From contig OZ250162.1 of NCBI GenBank assembly GCA_965238025.1, positions 3,286,001-3,350,000 of the forward strand: a stretch of DNA of 64,000 nt, given 5' to 3'. Under the pieces are notes generated by a model. That model searched no databases and was not told the origin of the DNA. It saw only the letters and a list, made by a program, of their open reading frames with translations. Made by a program: the position numbers and the translations under genes. This stretch comes from Pelagihabitans sp965238025. GTDB taxonomy: Bacteria > Bacteroidota > Bacteroidia > Flavobacteriales > Flavobacteriaceae. The number at the start of each line of letters is the position of its first letter. The stretch's first letter is position 1. Positions 41,257 through 50,581 of this stretch are shown here, in pieces.

Positions 41257-41886
41257 ATGGCCAAGGTAACTTTTAGGGATAGCGTACGCCAACATTTGCT
41301 CGAACAAATGCGCTTAGGTAATTTGAATGCGGGTGACTCTGTTAATCTTGCCGCTTTATCCCGGGAATTATCGGTTAGCGTTACCCCTATCCGTGAGGCG
41401 CTGACCCAATTGCAGCAATCCCAGGTAATCGAGGCTATTCCGAATCGGGGGTTTTTTATCAAAGAACTAAGTCATGATGAGGCTAAAAACCTCTATGAAA
41501 TTGTAGCCCAATTGGAAGTATTGGCATTAGAACAGTCCGTTTTTGATGAGGGCACTATTGTCAATTTACGACGGCAACAGCAAATAATACAACAAGCGCA
41601 GGAGCCCCTAGACCGCATTAATGCATACATGGACTTTCATAATCTCCTGACAAAGAATTACAAGAATGTTGTTGCCCAGCAAATTCTTGGCGACTTGAAA
41701 ACGAGGGTCTTTCTTTATGAAAAAGCTTTTATGTCGGATGAATCTTTTTACTACAATTCCGACAACCAACATGAGGCGATTATATCGGCCATTGAAGAAG
41801 ACAATGTGCCATCGGCCGCCTTGGTACTTAAAATGAATTGGCTATTGGTTCAGGATTATATTGAAAAGCAGCTGGTGGTTTTATAA
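41257..41886 (+). CDS. GntR/FadR-family transcription regulator
   Basis: The 209-residue regulator has an N-terminal winged helix (LNAGDSVNLAALSRELSVSVTPIREALTQLQQ, with the GntR hallmark VSVTPIREAL). The wing is IEAIPNRGFFIKEL, and a C-terminal all-helical FCD ligand domain spans about 75-205 (DFHNLLTKNY and NQHEAIISAIEEDN hold likely metal/ligand His and Asn residues). FadR-type members respond to small carboxylates or amino acids. Its stop lies one base from the end of the convergent amidohydrolase gene. It may control itself and the molybdenum hydroxylase operon; this is inferred from position. Confidence 0.85.
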   Translation: MAKVTFRDSVRQHLLEQMRLGNLNAGDSVNLAALSRELSVSVTPIREALTQLQQSQVIEAIPNRGFFIKELSHDEAKNLYEIVAQLEVLALEQSVFDEGTIVNLRRQQQIIQQAQEPLDRINAYMDFHNLLTKNYKNVVAQQILGDLKTRVFLYEKAFMSDESFYYNSDNQHEAIISAIEEDNVPSAALVLKMNWLLVQDYIEKQLVVL

Positions 41887-41887
41887 A

Positions 41888-42973
41888 TCAATCTTCTGGA
41901 AACAGGCTCTTATCCAATCCTGGAATCAATTTCAAAGCATTTTTGTAGTATACTTTTTTCAGGACCTCATCAGGAAGGTCAAGTCCGTACATGGCCCAAA
42001 ATGCATGGTACTTTTTATAGTACGGAAAGTACTCATCGTCAGATTCCAATACCCTAAAATAGGTCGGGAATTCCTCTGGTTTCCAACTATCCTTACCAAA
42101 AAGGATTCGGTCTTGGTATTTAATAAAAAAGGCCTTGGCATTACGGGGCTGCCGACCTAATTCAGCAATAACAGCCGCAATACCAACATTCATATTGGGA
42201 ATTTCATCCAGCAACTGCCCCAATTTTTCAAGATTGTTGGCGTACCAACCCATATGTGCATTGATGAATTTGGTTTTCGGATGTTTTTTAAACATACGGT
42301 GCTGCTCGTCTATAATTTGTTGCCAAGGCACGGGATCAGTATCCGACCGTTTTCTTCTTGGACGGGTCTTCAGCTCTAACCATCGCTCGTTATCACCATC
42401 CATAGCATCCCAGAACGATTTTGGGTCTGCGGCATGAATCAATACCGGAATGCCCAATTCTCCGCATTTTGCCCAAATAGGATCAAGACGCGGATCATCA
42501 ATCCGCACCCTATTGCCATCGGCATCCTTATATCGCAATCCAAGACTTTTATAGATTTTAAGGCCTTTTGCTCCATTCTTAATATCTTCTTCCAACTGGG
42601 CAACGGCCTTTTCGGGCCAGCCCTCCTTCTCTACTCCATCAAAATCAACATTCGCAAAGACCACAAAACGATTGGGATAATTTTTTTGGATGCTCTCCAC
42701 TTTACTTTTCAAATTAGTGCCAGATCCCCCACTCAGATTTACCATAATCCCCTCATTCAGTTGATCCATGTCTGCAATCAAGGAAGTCAACTTTTCTGCT
42801 TTCATATTACGCTGATGGCTGTGTACATCTATAAAAGGGAATTTAGCCCTAGGCACCTCCTGCCCCTCTACTACTAAGGTTGACTTGGGATTATACTCCT
42901 CAAAGCTCATTTCCTGGGCGTTGGCAAACACGATGACAATACAATAAAAAATACCTATTAATTTGATTTTCAT
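41888..42973 (-). CDS. Exported amidohydrolase (PF04909)
   Basis: The 361-residue exported enzyme (signal peptide ending VFANAQ) has the amidohydrolase-2 pattern: FIDVHSHQ as the HxH metal motif, GAKGLKIYKSL in the position of the lysine strand, IPVLIHAADP with a metal His, FINAHMGWY with another, and LFGKDSW giving the late Asp. Members decarboxylate or hydrolyse aromatic or carboxylate compounds. It is the last gene of an operon with a molybdenum hydroxylase and its cytidylyltransferase, so it may act on the hydroxylated product. The substrate is unknown. Confidence 0.8.
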   Translation of the reverse strand: MKIKLIGIFYCIVIVFANAQEMSFEEYNPKSTLVVEGQEVPRAKFPFIDVHSHQRNMKAEKLTSLIADMDQLNEGIMVNLSGGSGTNLKSKVESIQKNYPNRFVVFANVDFDGVEKEGWPEKAVAQLEEDIKNGAKGLKIYKSLGLRYKDADGNRVRIDDPRLDPIWAKCGELGIPVLIHAADPKSFWDAMDGDNERWLELKTRPRRKRSDTDPVPWQQIIDEQHRMFKKHPKTKFINAHMGWYANNLEKLGQLLDEIPNMNVGIAAVIAELGRQPRNAKAFFIKYQDRILFGKDSWKPEEFPTYFRVLESDDEYFPYYKKYHAFWAMYGLDLPDEVLKKVYYKNALKLIPGLDKSLFPED

Positions 42974-42987
42974 ATAACTAATATTAA

Positions 42988-43581
42988 TTATCTATTTATT
43001 TGATTTAAATGATTATAATCCGTCTTGGTGTCAATATCCAATGTCTTTGCGCCGGCATTTAATAGGAAAATATCATGGCCTTCTTGTCTTAAAAGCTCTT
43101 TTGCCCCATACTCCGAATTTAGTCCCGCGAGTTGTTTAAAATGGGGTTGGCCGAACAGTGCAGGTACACCAGCCTTACCGTCGTAATCGGTTGCAACAAT
43201 ACCTTTTGTCTTCTTTGAAAAAATAGAAAGCATCGTATTGAGATGTTCCGTGTCTATAAAGGGTTGATCCGCCAACATAAGGAGAATAGAAGCATATTCC
43301 TCCTGAAGAAGAAAACGCACGCCACAGGAAATGGAACTTCCCATTCCGGTTTGCCAATCTTCATTGGTAAGGGTTATTATATTCGCGGCGAGTGTCCTTT
43401 TTATAGCGTCTGAATTGGCTCCGATAACCGCAATAACCTTTTCAAAATCAGATTGAGCTGCCTGATTTATGGTATGTTGTAGTAAGGAATCCTCACCCCA
43501 CGGCAATAATTGCTTGGGGCTACCCATTCGCACAGAAGCACCCGCAGCGAGAATGATGATGGCATTCTGGGTTTCATTCAT
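42988..43581 (-). CDS. MocA-like molybdenum cofactor cytidylyltransferase
   Basis: The 197-residue protein has the nucleotidyltransferase signature ILAAGASVRMGSPKQLLPWG, then MLADQPFIDTEHL with the metal Asp, and GVPALFGQPHFKQL. This is the MobA-like NTP transferase family (PF12804), MocA/YgfJ subgroup, which attaches CMP to molybdopterin for xanthine-dehydrogenase-type enzymes. Its place between the hydroxylase subunits and the amidohydrolase supports maturation of the adjacent enzyme. An XdhC-like protein is absent. Confidence 0.8.
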   Translation of the reverse strand: MNETQNAIIILAAGASVRMGSPKQLLPWGEDSLLQHTINQAAQSDFEKVIAVIGANSDAIKRTLAANIITLTNEDWQTGMGSSISCGVRFLLQEEYASILLMLADQPFIDTEHLNTMLSIFSKKTKGIVATDYDGKAGVPALFGQPHFKQLAGLNSEYGAKELLRQEGHDIFLLNAGAKTLDIDTKTDYNHLNQINR

Positions 43582-43638
43582 ACCATCGATCTTAAAAAAG
43601 TCGCCTTGTACTTTTCGTACATATAGTGGATTAACAGA

Positions 43639-45930
43639 CTATCCAATAATTTCCTTTTCGGGTGTATTCCAAAAACCGGGATCTTGCATAAAAGGTTGTT
43701 TATAGATTCTCTTTCCTGTCGCCGCTTTTAGGGCAATAGCTACAGCAGCACCGGCGGGAGGAAATGTTGGTTCCCCTAACCCGGTAGGACTCAACGTATT
43801 TTTAATGAAATAGGTTTCAACGACGGGCGTTTCATTCATACGAATTAAACGGTATTTGTCATAATTGTTGCTTGCCGGGACTCCATTTTCAAAGGTAAAA
43901 TCCCCATACATGGCATGTCCTACCCCATCAATGGCGCCGCCTTCAATTTGATTTTTGGCACCCAAGGGATTGACCACAATTCCGCAATCGACAGCTACGG
44001 TAATCTTTTTGACCACGGGTACGTTATTTTCTAGTACCACATCGGCCACTTCAGCCACATGGGTATTGTGGCAATAGTAGGCGCAAACGCCTTGAAAAAC
44101 CCCATCCTTAGGAGTTCTATATCCAGATTTCTCAACCGCTAATTTCAATACGTCTTGTAAGCGTTCTGCCGAGTACTGGATTCTATCATCGGTGGTCCCT
44201 TTTACCTTTTCAAGCATATCCAAACGCATTTGAACTGGGTCTTTGCCCATATCTTCTGCCAACTCATCCAAGAAACTTTGCTCCGCATAGGAGAGAAAAT
44301 TAGTATAGGGCGCCCTCCATGCCCCGGTTGTGATATTGCTATCATATTTTGCCACATCTACCTGATAATTTTCTATTGCACCGGCCGGAAAGAAATTAGG
44401 AATCAATCCGTACATATTGCTATTTACCGCAGCTTCTTTTAGATGATATCCCGTAATCTCATCATCTTTAATCGAGGCGGCAATACGGTACTTAATGGCC
44501 GGACGATATACACCGGTCATCATATCATCTTCCCGAGTGGAAACCATTTTTACCGGTTTGCGAATCTTATCTGAAATTTCTGCAGCCTCGTACACAAAAT
44601 CCCCATAAAGTCTTCTTCCAAAACCACCGCCCATTCGGGTCATTTCCAGTCGAATATCCTTTACATCCCTACCCAACAAATTTGCGACCGTGCTTGCCGC
44701 AGAGGCAGGTGTTTGCACAGGACCTACCAGATGAATTTTTAAATCCGTTACATTGGCATAGAAATTCATGGGTTCCATACAATTGTGGGGCAGGAACGGA
44801 GATTCAAAAGTGCGCTCTATAACCTTATCAGCTTGTCGGAATGCTTTTTTCACATCCCCATCTGTGCGAAGATTTTGAAATTTGTTGCCATCCAATAAAT
44901 CCGTTAAGGCCTTATCATGCGTTTCAGTATTTTCCAAGGGTGTTGCAGCACTCCATTCTGCTTTTAAGGCCTTTTTCCCTTTTATGGCGGCCCATGTATT
45001 TTCGGCAATGACCACCACCTTTTCGCTCGGTGCCAAGCGAACGGACCAATCCACTTTTTCCTTGCCCATCATCTCGATTGCCTTTTCCCCAATCTTAACA
45101 ACATCGATTACCCCCGGAACAGCTTTTGCTTCCGAATCATCATAAGATTCCAATACTTGACCAAAAGCTGGTGGACGCAATACGGCAGCATATACCATCC
45201 CATCTGCCTTGTAATCCAATCCGAACAAAGGTTTTCCGGTAATAATCTTATCAATATCCACATTACCGATGTCGGTACCGATCAAGGTGTAGTCCTTTGG
45301 GTCTTTCAATGCAATTGTTTCCGCGGGTGGTTGCTCACCTTCCGCCAAAGAGGCAATAAGTGCCGCTCTCTTTTCAGCTCTTTCTTTTTCCAATATAGCG
45401 GCTTCATTTGCCACATCGCCATATCCTAATGTTTCTCCTTTTGCGTTTGTAATGACACCCTGTTTTGCAGAACATTCAGAAGCGTCAACTCCCCACTTCG
45501 CAGCGGCCGCATCAACCAGCATTTGGCGGGCATAAGCTCCAGTTTGACGTAAGGCATCCCATCCAAATCGAATCGACTGGCTACCGCCTGCCACCTGTCT
45601 CGAATAATTTTCCGTATCCAGAATTCCTTGCACCACATTCACATTTGCCCAGGGCACATCAAGTTCTTCGGCAATAATCATGGGCATAGAAGTTTTCACA
45701 CCTTGGCCGATTTCGGGGTTGGGTGAGAAAAGGGTCACCATACCCTCCTTAGATATTTTAATAAAGGCGTTGAAGTCGTTGTAATCAAGTTTAGAAATGT
45801 CGACCGGCATTTTCACATTGTCCTTGCAGGCCGTGAAAAAATTAAAACCGATTAGCATTCCGCCACTGGCAAGTGAAGAAGTTCTTAAAAAAGACCTTCT
45901 GCTAAATTTCGTTGGTATTGTAGTTGACAT
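43639..45930 (-). CDS. Molybdenum hydroxylase large subunit, IorB-like
   Basis: The 763-residue subunit has a twin-arginine signal (FSRRSFLRTSSLASGG) and the aldehyde-oxidase/xanthine-dehydrogenase molybdopterin domains typical of isoquinoline 1-oxidoreductase beta subunits: FNFFTACKD, NPEIGQGVKTSMPMIIAEEL, then the Moco-binding GGGFGRRLYGDFVYEAA, TGAWRAPYTNFLSYAEQSF and a C-terminal GLGEPTFPPAGAAVAIA with the active-site glutamate. It is exported folded through Tat to the periplasm and hydroxylates an aromatic or N-heterocyclic substrate. The ATG at the Tat peptide is preferred over an earlier one inside the small-subunit gene. The iron-sulfur partner lies 16 bases upstream. Confidence 0.85.
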   Translation of the reverse strand: MSTTIPTKFSRRSFLRTSSLASGGMLIGFNFFTACKDNVKMPVDISKLDYNDFNAFIKISKEGMVTLFSPNPEIGQGVKTSMPMIIAEELDVPWANVNVVQGILDTENYSRQVAGGSQSIRFGWDALRQTGAYARQMLVDAAAAKWGVDASECSAKQGVITNAKGETLGYGDVANEAAILEKERAEKRAALIASLAEGEQPPAETIALKDPKDYTLIGTDIGNVDIDKIITGKPLFGLDYKADGMVYAAVLRPPAFGQVLESYDDSEAKAVPGVIDVVKIGEKAIEMMGKEKVDWSVRLAPSEKVVVIAENTWAAIKGKKALKAEWSAATPLENTETHDKALTDLLDGNKFQNLRTDGDVKKAFRQADKVIERTFESPFLPHNCMEPMNFYANVTDLKIHLVGPVQTPASAASTVANLLGRDVKDIRLEMTRMGGGFGRRLYGDFVYEAAEISDKIRKPVKMVSTREDDMMTGVYRPAIKYRIAASIKDDEITGYHLKEAAVNSNMYGLIPNFFPAGAIENYQVDVAKYDSNITTGAWRAPYTNFLSYAEQSFLDELAEDMGKDPVQMRLDMLEKVKGTTDDRIQYSAERLQDVLKLAVEKSGYRTPKDGVFQGVCAYYCHNTHVAEVADVVLENNVPVVKKITVAVDCGIVVNPLGAKNQIEGGAIDGVGHAMYGDFTFENGVPASNNYDKYRLIRMNETPVVETYFIKNTLSPTGLGEPTFPPAGAAVAIALKAATGKRIYKQPFMQDPGFWNTPEKEIIG

Positions 45931-45946
45931 GATTTGCGATTTTAGA

Positions 45947-46411
45947 TTAGGCCATTTTCTTTTTTGCAGCCATAGCAACTGCATTTTCGATTCGATTATA
46001 AGATGCGCACCGGCATATATTACCAGTCATTGCGTCTCGAATTTCAGCTCGTGAAGGACTAGGGTTTTGCTCTAAAAAGGCCGAGGCCGTCATGATTTGT
46101 CCTGCTTGACAGTAACCACATTGCGGCACATCTACTGCTGCCCAAGCCTGCTGAACCGGATGTGAACCATCTTCCGATAGGCCTTCAATAGTTGTTAGCG
46201 ATTTGCCTTCTACCGCTTTCATTGTTAGGGAACAGCTGCGAACGGCCACTCCATCTAAATGAACGGTGCACGCTCCGCACTGGGCAATACCGCAACCGTA
46301 TTTGGTTCCTACAAGATCAAGTTGATCCCTAAGAACCCATAAAACAGGGGTGTCTTCGTTTGTCTCGACTGACGTAGACTTTCCGTTTAAGGTAAGTTGA
46401 TATGTTGGCAT
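45947..46411 (-). CDS. Molybdenum hydroxylase iron-sulfur subunit, IorA-like
   Basis: The 154-residue protein has two [2Fe-2S] clusters. Plant-ferredoxin-type Cys40, Cys45, Cys48 and Cys60 lie in GCGIAQCGACTVHLDG and RSC; the second set, Cys98, Cys101, Cys133 and Cys135, is in QCGYCQAG and NICRCASYNRI. It passes electrons from the molybdopterin subunit to an acceptor, probably a cytochrome. It is the first gene of the operon; no FAD subunit is present, as expected for Ior-type enzymes. It has no Tat signal of its own and would be carried by the large subunit. Confidence 0.9.
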   Translation of the reverse strand: MPTYQLTLNGKSTSVETNEDTPVLWVLRDQLDLVGTKYGCGIAQCGACTVHLDGVAVRSCSLTMKAVEGKSLTTIEGLSEDGSHPVQQAWAAVDVPQCGYCQAGQIMTASAFLEQNPSPSRAEIRDAMTGNICRCASYNRIENAVAMAAKKKMA

Positions 46412-46651
46412 AGGATATAATTTTAGGGTGATTTTTACTGTTAGTCCTGTAAGTTATTAAATTTTATAGGGCAATGGTCTCAATGAAGCGTTAAGGGATT
46501 GTTAAACCAGGAAAAATCGGTAAAGCAAATCACATACAAACGGTACAACAGTCATGAAATTACTTTAACAAGCTTTAACATAATTTTTTCGGAATTCGAT
46601 ACTTTCTATGAATTTTGTCCGTTTTGCTAGGTGAACCATTAAATTTTGAAA

Positions 46652-47740
46652 ATGAAAACCTACGCTAAACTACTTCCCTTGTTACTTGTTGTTTTCTTGG
46701 TCTTTTCCTGTGGAAATGCCGAAGATGATGTAAACTTTATTCCCAATCTCGGGGAATTGGGAGAAGGCAAACCGGTTGATAATTGTTTGAACCTTGGAAC
46801 CAATGAATTGGTGCCATCTATTCAGGACCAATTTACGACCCTGCCTGGAAAAGTATCCATCTTTTTTAAAGTTTCTGATGACCAGGGCAATCCCGTTCCT
46901 GGGCTGGCAGCGGAAAATTTTACTATTTATGAGCAAGGAAGAAACGACGACTGTTTTAATACCATATCTACCTCGGAATCCCTGGCCCGTATCTCGCCCA
47001 ATTCACAAATTTTCAGTAACAACAACCTTCTGGTTCTGGATTTGAGTAATAGTGTATTGAGTAGTAGTTTGGCAGAGTTGAAAACTGCTACGATCAGTTT
47101 TGTGAACAATGTAATGCCAGCGACAACACAAGAATCATTTAAAATGGCCATTTATTGGTTTGACGGAGAAAACGAGCTTCATTTGCTCAACCAATTAACG
47201 GCGGATAAACAGGAGCTGATAGCAGCCATTGACAGTATTACCGATGATATCAGTAACGACCCATCAACAGACTTGTACGGCGCGGTCATTAAATCTACCG
47301 ATATCGCTACCAAATTGTTGAACGAGAGTATCCAGGGCGATAAAATTGGTGCGGCCTCTATTGTCATCTTTACCGACGGTACGGATCAAGCCTCACGATT
47401 TTCACAGGCAGATGCCCAAAAGAAAGTAGATAGTGCGAATCCTAATATCGCCTTCTTTACCATTGGTCTTGGTGCAGAAATTGACACCGAGGTGCTAACG
47501 GATATTGGGAAAACCTTTAGCGTTTTTGCCGGAAATAAAGAAGAATTAGAAAATACCTTTAACGATATCTCTTTTCGTGTAGCGGAGCAGGCAAATAGTT
47601 TTTACCTGTTCGAGTATTGTAGTCCCAAACGGGATGGCAGCGGGGAAAACAACCTTGCCATACAAGTTCAAAAAAGCGGCAAACAGGGCGCGGTTCAAAC
47701 GAAATTCAATGCTACCGGCTTTACAGGCGGCTGTGAATAA
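46652..47740 (+). CDS. VWA-domain lipoprotein
   Basis: The 362-residue lipoprotein (FLVFSCG, Cys20) has a short beta-sandwich N-terminal domain (about 45-100, VSIFFKVSDDQGNPVPGL) and a von Willebrand type A domain (about 130-330). The metal site is DLSNS (DxSxS) in LLVLDLSNSVLSS, with TDLYGAV and IFTDGTDQ completing the MIDAS. VWA lipoproteins of Bacteroidota usually mediate protein or matrix interactions. The last 40 residues hold two cysteines (EYCSPK and GGCE). It is followed by a strong terminator and is separate from the OmpA gene. Confidence 0.8.
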   Translation: MKTYAKLLPLLLVVFLVFSCGNAEDDVNFIPNLGELGEGKPVDNCLNLGTNELVPSIQDQFTTLPGKVSIFFKVSDDQGNPVPGLAAENFTIYEQGRNDDCFNTISTSESLARISPNSQIFSNNNLLVLDLSNSVLSSSLAELKTATISFVNNVMPATTQESFKMAIYWFDGENELHLLNQLTADKQELIAAIDSITDDISNDPSTDLYGAVIKSTDIATKLLNESIQGDKIGAASIVIFTDGTDQASRFSQADAQKKVDSANPNIAFFTIGLGAEIDTEVLTDIGKTFSVFAGNKEELENTFNDISFRVAEQANSFYLFEYCSPKRDGSGENNLAIQVQKSGKQGAVQTKFNATGFTGGCE

Positions 47741-47764
47741 GGAATTTAATAGTAGAACTTTTTT

Positions 47765-47791
47765 AAAGGGAGCGTTAAAAGCGCTCCCTTT
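47765..47791 (+). terminator. Terminator of the VWA gene
   Basis: A 10-bp stem AAAGGGAGCG/CGCTCCCTTT with a seven-base loop, followed by T residues, 25 bases after the stop. Confidence 0.85.
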
Positions 47792-47937
47792 TTATATCCA
47801 AGGCTTTTTTTAAATTCAAATGGCTTATAAAATGCCCCCGAAAACGATATAGTGTCAAAAATTTGAAAATCAAAACATCCTAATCCCAATTTGCAACGTA
47901 TAAAGCTGTAGAACCATAATATCTAAATGATTTTAAA

Positions 47938-48765
47938 ATGAAAAAAACAGTCTTTATCGGCGCTTTATCAATTCTGGTCCTGTCGTCCTGTGTATCTAAA
48001 AAGAAATACGTGGCCTTAGAAACTGACTTGGCCGAAACCAAAAGTGTTTTATCTAAAACACAAGTAGAAAAAGAGGAATTGGAAACCAAAGTTTCTAAAA
48101 TAGAAGCTCGGGTTGCTGAATACAATGACAAAATCAATTCCTTAAAAGAGGTAAATGACAGCCAATATACCTCAGTGGCCGATGTTGCCGTAATGAGCAA
48201 TAATACCAAAGCAAAAATGCGCTCTACCTTATCCAAAGTGGATCCCGCAAAATTGGCTGAGGCCAAGACTTTGCAAGATTCTATGAACCTTGCCGTATCA
48301 TACCACTTGAAAAAGTCAATTGCAGATGAGGAAGACGATATCAATGTAGATATCGACAAGACCGTGGTAATGATCAATATCTCTGACAAGTTATTGTTCA
48401 ATAGTGGTAGTTACAAGATCAGCAATAAAGCCAATACCATTCTAGAAAAACTGGCTGGTGTAATTAATTCAGAACCGAGCATGGAAGTAATGGTTGAGGG
48501 TCATACCGATTCCAGAACCATTAGTACTGAATTATTCAAAGACAATTGGGATCTTAGTGTAAAGCGAGCAACCTCTATAGTACGTACGTTACAAAATAAG
48601 TACGATGTAGATCCCGCCAAATTGATTGCAGCGGGGAGAAGCAGTTATGTGCCGCTTGTTGAGAACGACACCAAAGAAAATCGCAGCAAAAACAGACGTA
48701 CGAAAATTGTTATTATCCCGAATTTGGATAAATTCTTCGCACTTTTAGAAGCTGAGAGCCTTTAA
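47938..48765 (+). CDS. OmpA-family peptidoglycan-binding lipoprotein
   Basis: The 275-residue lipoprotein (LSILVLSSC, Cys18) has a coiled-coil region (ALETDLAETKSVLSKTQVEK, residues 25-70) and a C-terminal OmpA domain (about 145-265): LFNSGSYKISNKA, MEVMVEGHTDSRT with the Asp that contacts diaminopimelate, and AAGRSSYVPL with NRSKNRRTKIV including the binding Arg. It ties the outer membrane to the peptidoglycan. The long coiled coil between lipid anchor and OmpA domain is typical of Bacteroidota homologues. It is monocistronic with its own terminator. Confidence 0.9.
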   Translation: MKKTVFIGALSILVLSSCVSKKKYVALETDLAETKSVLSKTQVEKEELETKVSKIEARVAEYNDKINSLKEVNDSQYTSVADVAVMSNNTKAKMRSTLSKVDPAKLAEAKTLQDSMNLAVSYHLKKSIADEEDDINVDIDKTVVMINISDKLLFNSGSYKISNKANTILEKLAGVINSEPSMEVMVEGHTDSRTISTELFKDNWDLSVKRATSIVRTLQNKYDVDPAKLIAAGRSSYVPLVENDTKENRSKNRRTKIVIIPNLDKFFALLEAESL

Positions 48766-48793
48766 AGACCAGCAATTGACATCAAGAAACACT

Positions 48794-48821
48794 AAAAAGG
48801 GAGGCAATTGCCTCCCTTTTT
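48794..48821 (+). terminator. Terminator of the OmpA gene
   Basis: A perfect 28-base palindrome: AAAAAGGGAGGCAA paired with its complement, with T run, 28 bases after the stop. Confidence 0.9.
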
Positions 48822-48937
48822 CATCTAATATGGTCGGGTATTTGATGTATTAGTTGTTATATCCTTAGAACACCCCTTGTTTTAACCCACCTACATCCTA
48901 GAGACTATGAAAATGTTTTATGTAAAAAAGAAAGATT

Positions 48938-49105
48938 ATGGATGTACTACACACATTTGTCAGGAACAGTTCCCTTGTTGGGATGCCACGATGGTATAAG
49001 ATTACTACCTTGTTCATCTTTACCGTTATCGTATTCCTAATATCAGTTTCCCTTTATTTCTTGTTGACCGAAGGGCTATACCGGAAGGTTCAGTTTGGGT
49101 ATTAG
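48938..49105 (+). CDS. 55-residue single-pass membrane protein
   Basis: The ATG follows a GAAAG site and encodes MDVLHTFVRNSSLVGMPRWY, then a long hydrophobic helix (TTLFIFTVIVFLISVSLYFLL) and a short tail ending YRKVQFGY. One membrane helix, N-terminal side moderately charged. The stop lies six bases from the end of the convergent carboxypeptidase gene. Codon use is like neighbours. No family is recognised, but the length, helix and ribosome site make it a credible small gene that size filters would miss. Confidence 0.5.
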   Translation: MDVLHTFVRNSSLVGMPRWYKITTLFIFTVIVFLISVSLYFLLTEGLYRKVQFGY

Positions 49106-49110
49106 TATAG

Positions 49111-50577
49111 TTACCGGTAAATCATCGCATTTTTAAAATTGTCTACGCCTTTATCAAGGTCTATTAAAAAGCCATTGATCACAGCATATTTGATTGCCCC
49201 ATCTTTTTCCAATAAAAAGGTGGGGTTTATACCTACTTCCAAGTTAAGTTCTGGAACTTCATATTTCTTACCAATCAAATGCAGCGGATATGGTGAGAAA
49301 AGACTGTTCTTGTCAAAGTTTTCTACCCGAACATAGGTATAGCCATCCTTTAAAACAGCAAAAAGATCCTCTAACTCCCTGATCTGATCTACAGAACTGA
49401 GCGATTTTGGGTATATTTTTCCAGGTAGTATCGTATAACCGGAGGCATCTAAAGTCTCATAGCCATAATAGGTTGAAAGATCTCCTAGATCAATAATACG
49501 ACTGCTATACCAAAAATCAGTACTATTTTCAATGGCGACTTCGGGCCTATTTATACCCAAGTCAATAACATACGGTTGCCCCAAAAGCTCATAGGTAGCA
49601 TTTTCAATTTTTAAATCGAACAGCTTTCTGTCGTTCTCAGGAATTTTTTCATAATCATCCAAGGTAATATCTGAATAGTTGCCCTTGGCGATTGTATAAA
49701 TTGCAGAAAGAATAGAAACATAATTCAATTTTCTGATTTCCTGTTTTTCAATATCATTTTGATAGCCACCCGATTCAATTAAAATGGTGCTTGTCCCCCA
49801 TTTTTGAATGTTGTCACCGAAAGCTCGTGGTTCAAAATCATCATTATAACGGCCCACTTGCCCGGGGGCATATTTCTGAATGATATTATTCATAAAAACA
49901 ATCACCTTCATGGCATCGCCACGGGTTTCGTTTATTTCCTTTTCATAATTGTAGGCCGGAGCTAAATAGGATATGGTGGCCGGTTTCTCGGTACGTTCAG
50001 CATTATAATAGGTACTCTGGTCATGGAGGTTGAACCCGAAATCGGCATTTAGGCTATCCCGTACTCTTTTAAGCGTCTTACTTTCAGGGGATTGCAAGCG
50101 TAGGGCATCCCTATTGATATCGACACCCAATACATTTCGTCTCTGGTACCTTTCGGCCCCATCAGGATTGAGCATGGGTAAAAAGTGAAGGGTTAGGTTG
50201 TTCAGTATTTCTTGCTTAGCCGTTTCAAGGTCGTCACTGGTCAGAAAATTGAAAATGTCAAAAATCGCTTGTGTAGCGGTTGGCTCATTACCATGCATTT
50301 GAGACCATAAATATACATTAGTTTTCCCCTGACCTATACTGACCAATGTTAAATCGCGACCCTCAATAGACGTACCCACAACCTTGACCGTGAATTTTGG
50401 GTTGGCCCTATATTTTGCCAATAAAGGTTGTAATTGGTGATGCTTAATTCTTCGTTTGTCAAGCGTTGATTCTTTGTATAAATCATATGTTTCATATAGC
50501 TGGGAAGTAATAGTTGCTTCCTGGGCAAAAGCAAGTTGGGCAATAAAAAGAAGTAACAATATCATTTTTGTTTTCAT
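49111..50577 (-). CDS. Exported M14 zinc carboxypeptidase
   Basis: The 488-residue exported enzyme (signal peptide ending QLAFAQ) has the M14 metal ligands His95 and Glu98 in SQMHGNEPTAT and His185 in GFNLHDQ, with the catalytic glutamate Glu268 in ILIESGGYQ. The substrate-binding NPDGAERYQRRN carries the arginine. The C-terminal 180 residues are a beta-rich extra domain. It cleaves C-terminal amino acids from peptides; next to an amidase and a 3D-domain protein, peptidoglycan stem peptides are a plausible substrate. It is the last gene of the four-gene operon, with four bases between it and the amidase gene. Confidence 0.85.
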   Translation of the reverse strand: MKTKMILLLLFIAQLAFAQEATITSQLYETYDLYKESTLDKRRIKHHQLQPLLAKYRANPKFTVKVVGTSIEGRDLTLVSIGQGKTNVYLWSQMHGNEPTATQAIFDIFNFLTSDDLETAKQEILNNLTLHFLPMLNPDGAERYQRRNVLGVDINRDALRLQSPESKTLKRVRDSLNADFGFNLHDQSTYYNAERTEKPATISYLAPAYNYEKEINETRGDAMKVIVFMNNIIQKYAPGQVGRYNDDFEPRAFGDNIQKWGTSTILIESGGYQNDIEKQEIRKLNYVSILSAIYTIAKGNYSDITLDDYEKIPENDRKLFDLKIENATYELLGQPYVIDLGINRPEVAIENSTDFWYSSRIIDLGDLSTYYGYETLDASGYTILPGKIYPKSLSSVDQIRELEDLFAVLKDGYTYVRVENFDKNSLFSPYPLHLIGKKYEVPELNLEVGINPTFLLEKDGAIKYAVINGFLIDLDKGVDNFKNAMIYR

Positions 50578-50581
50578 ATTT

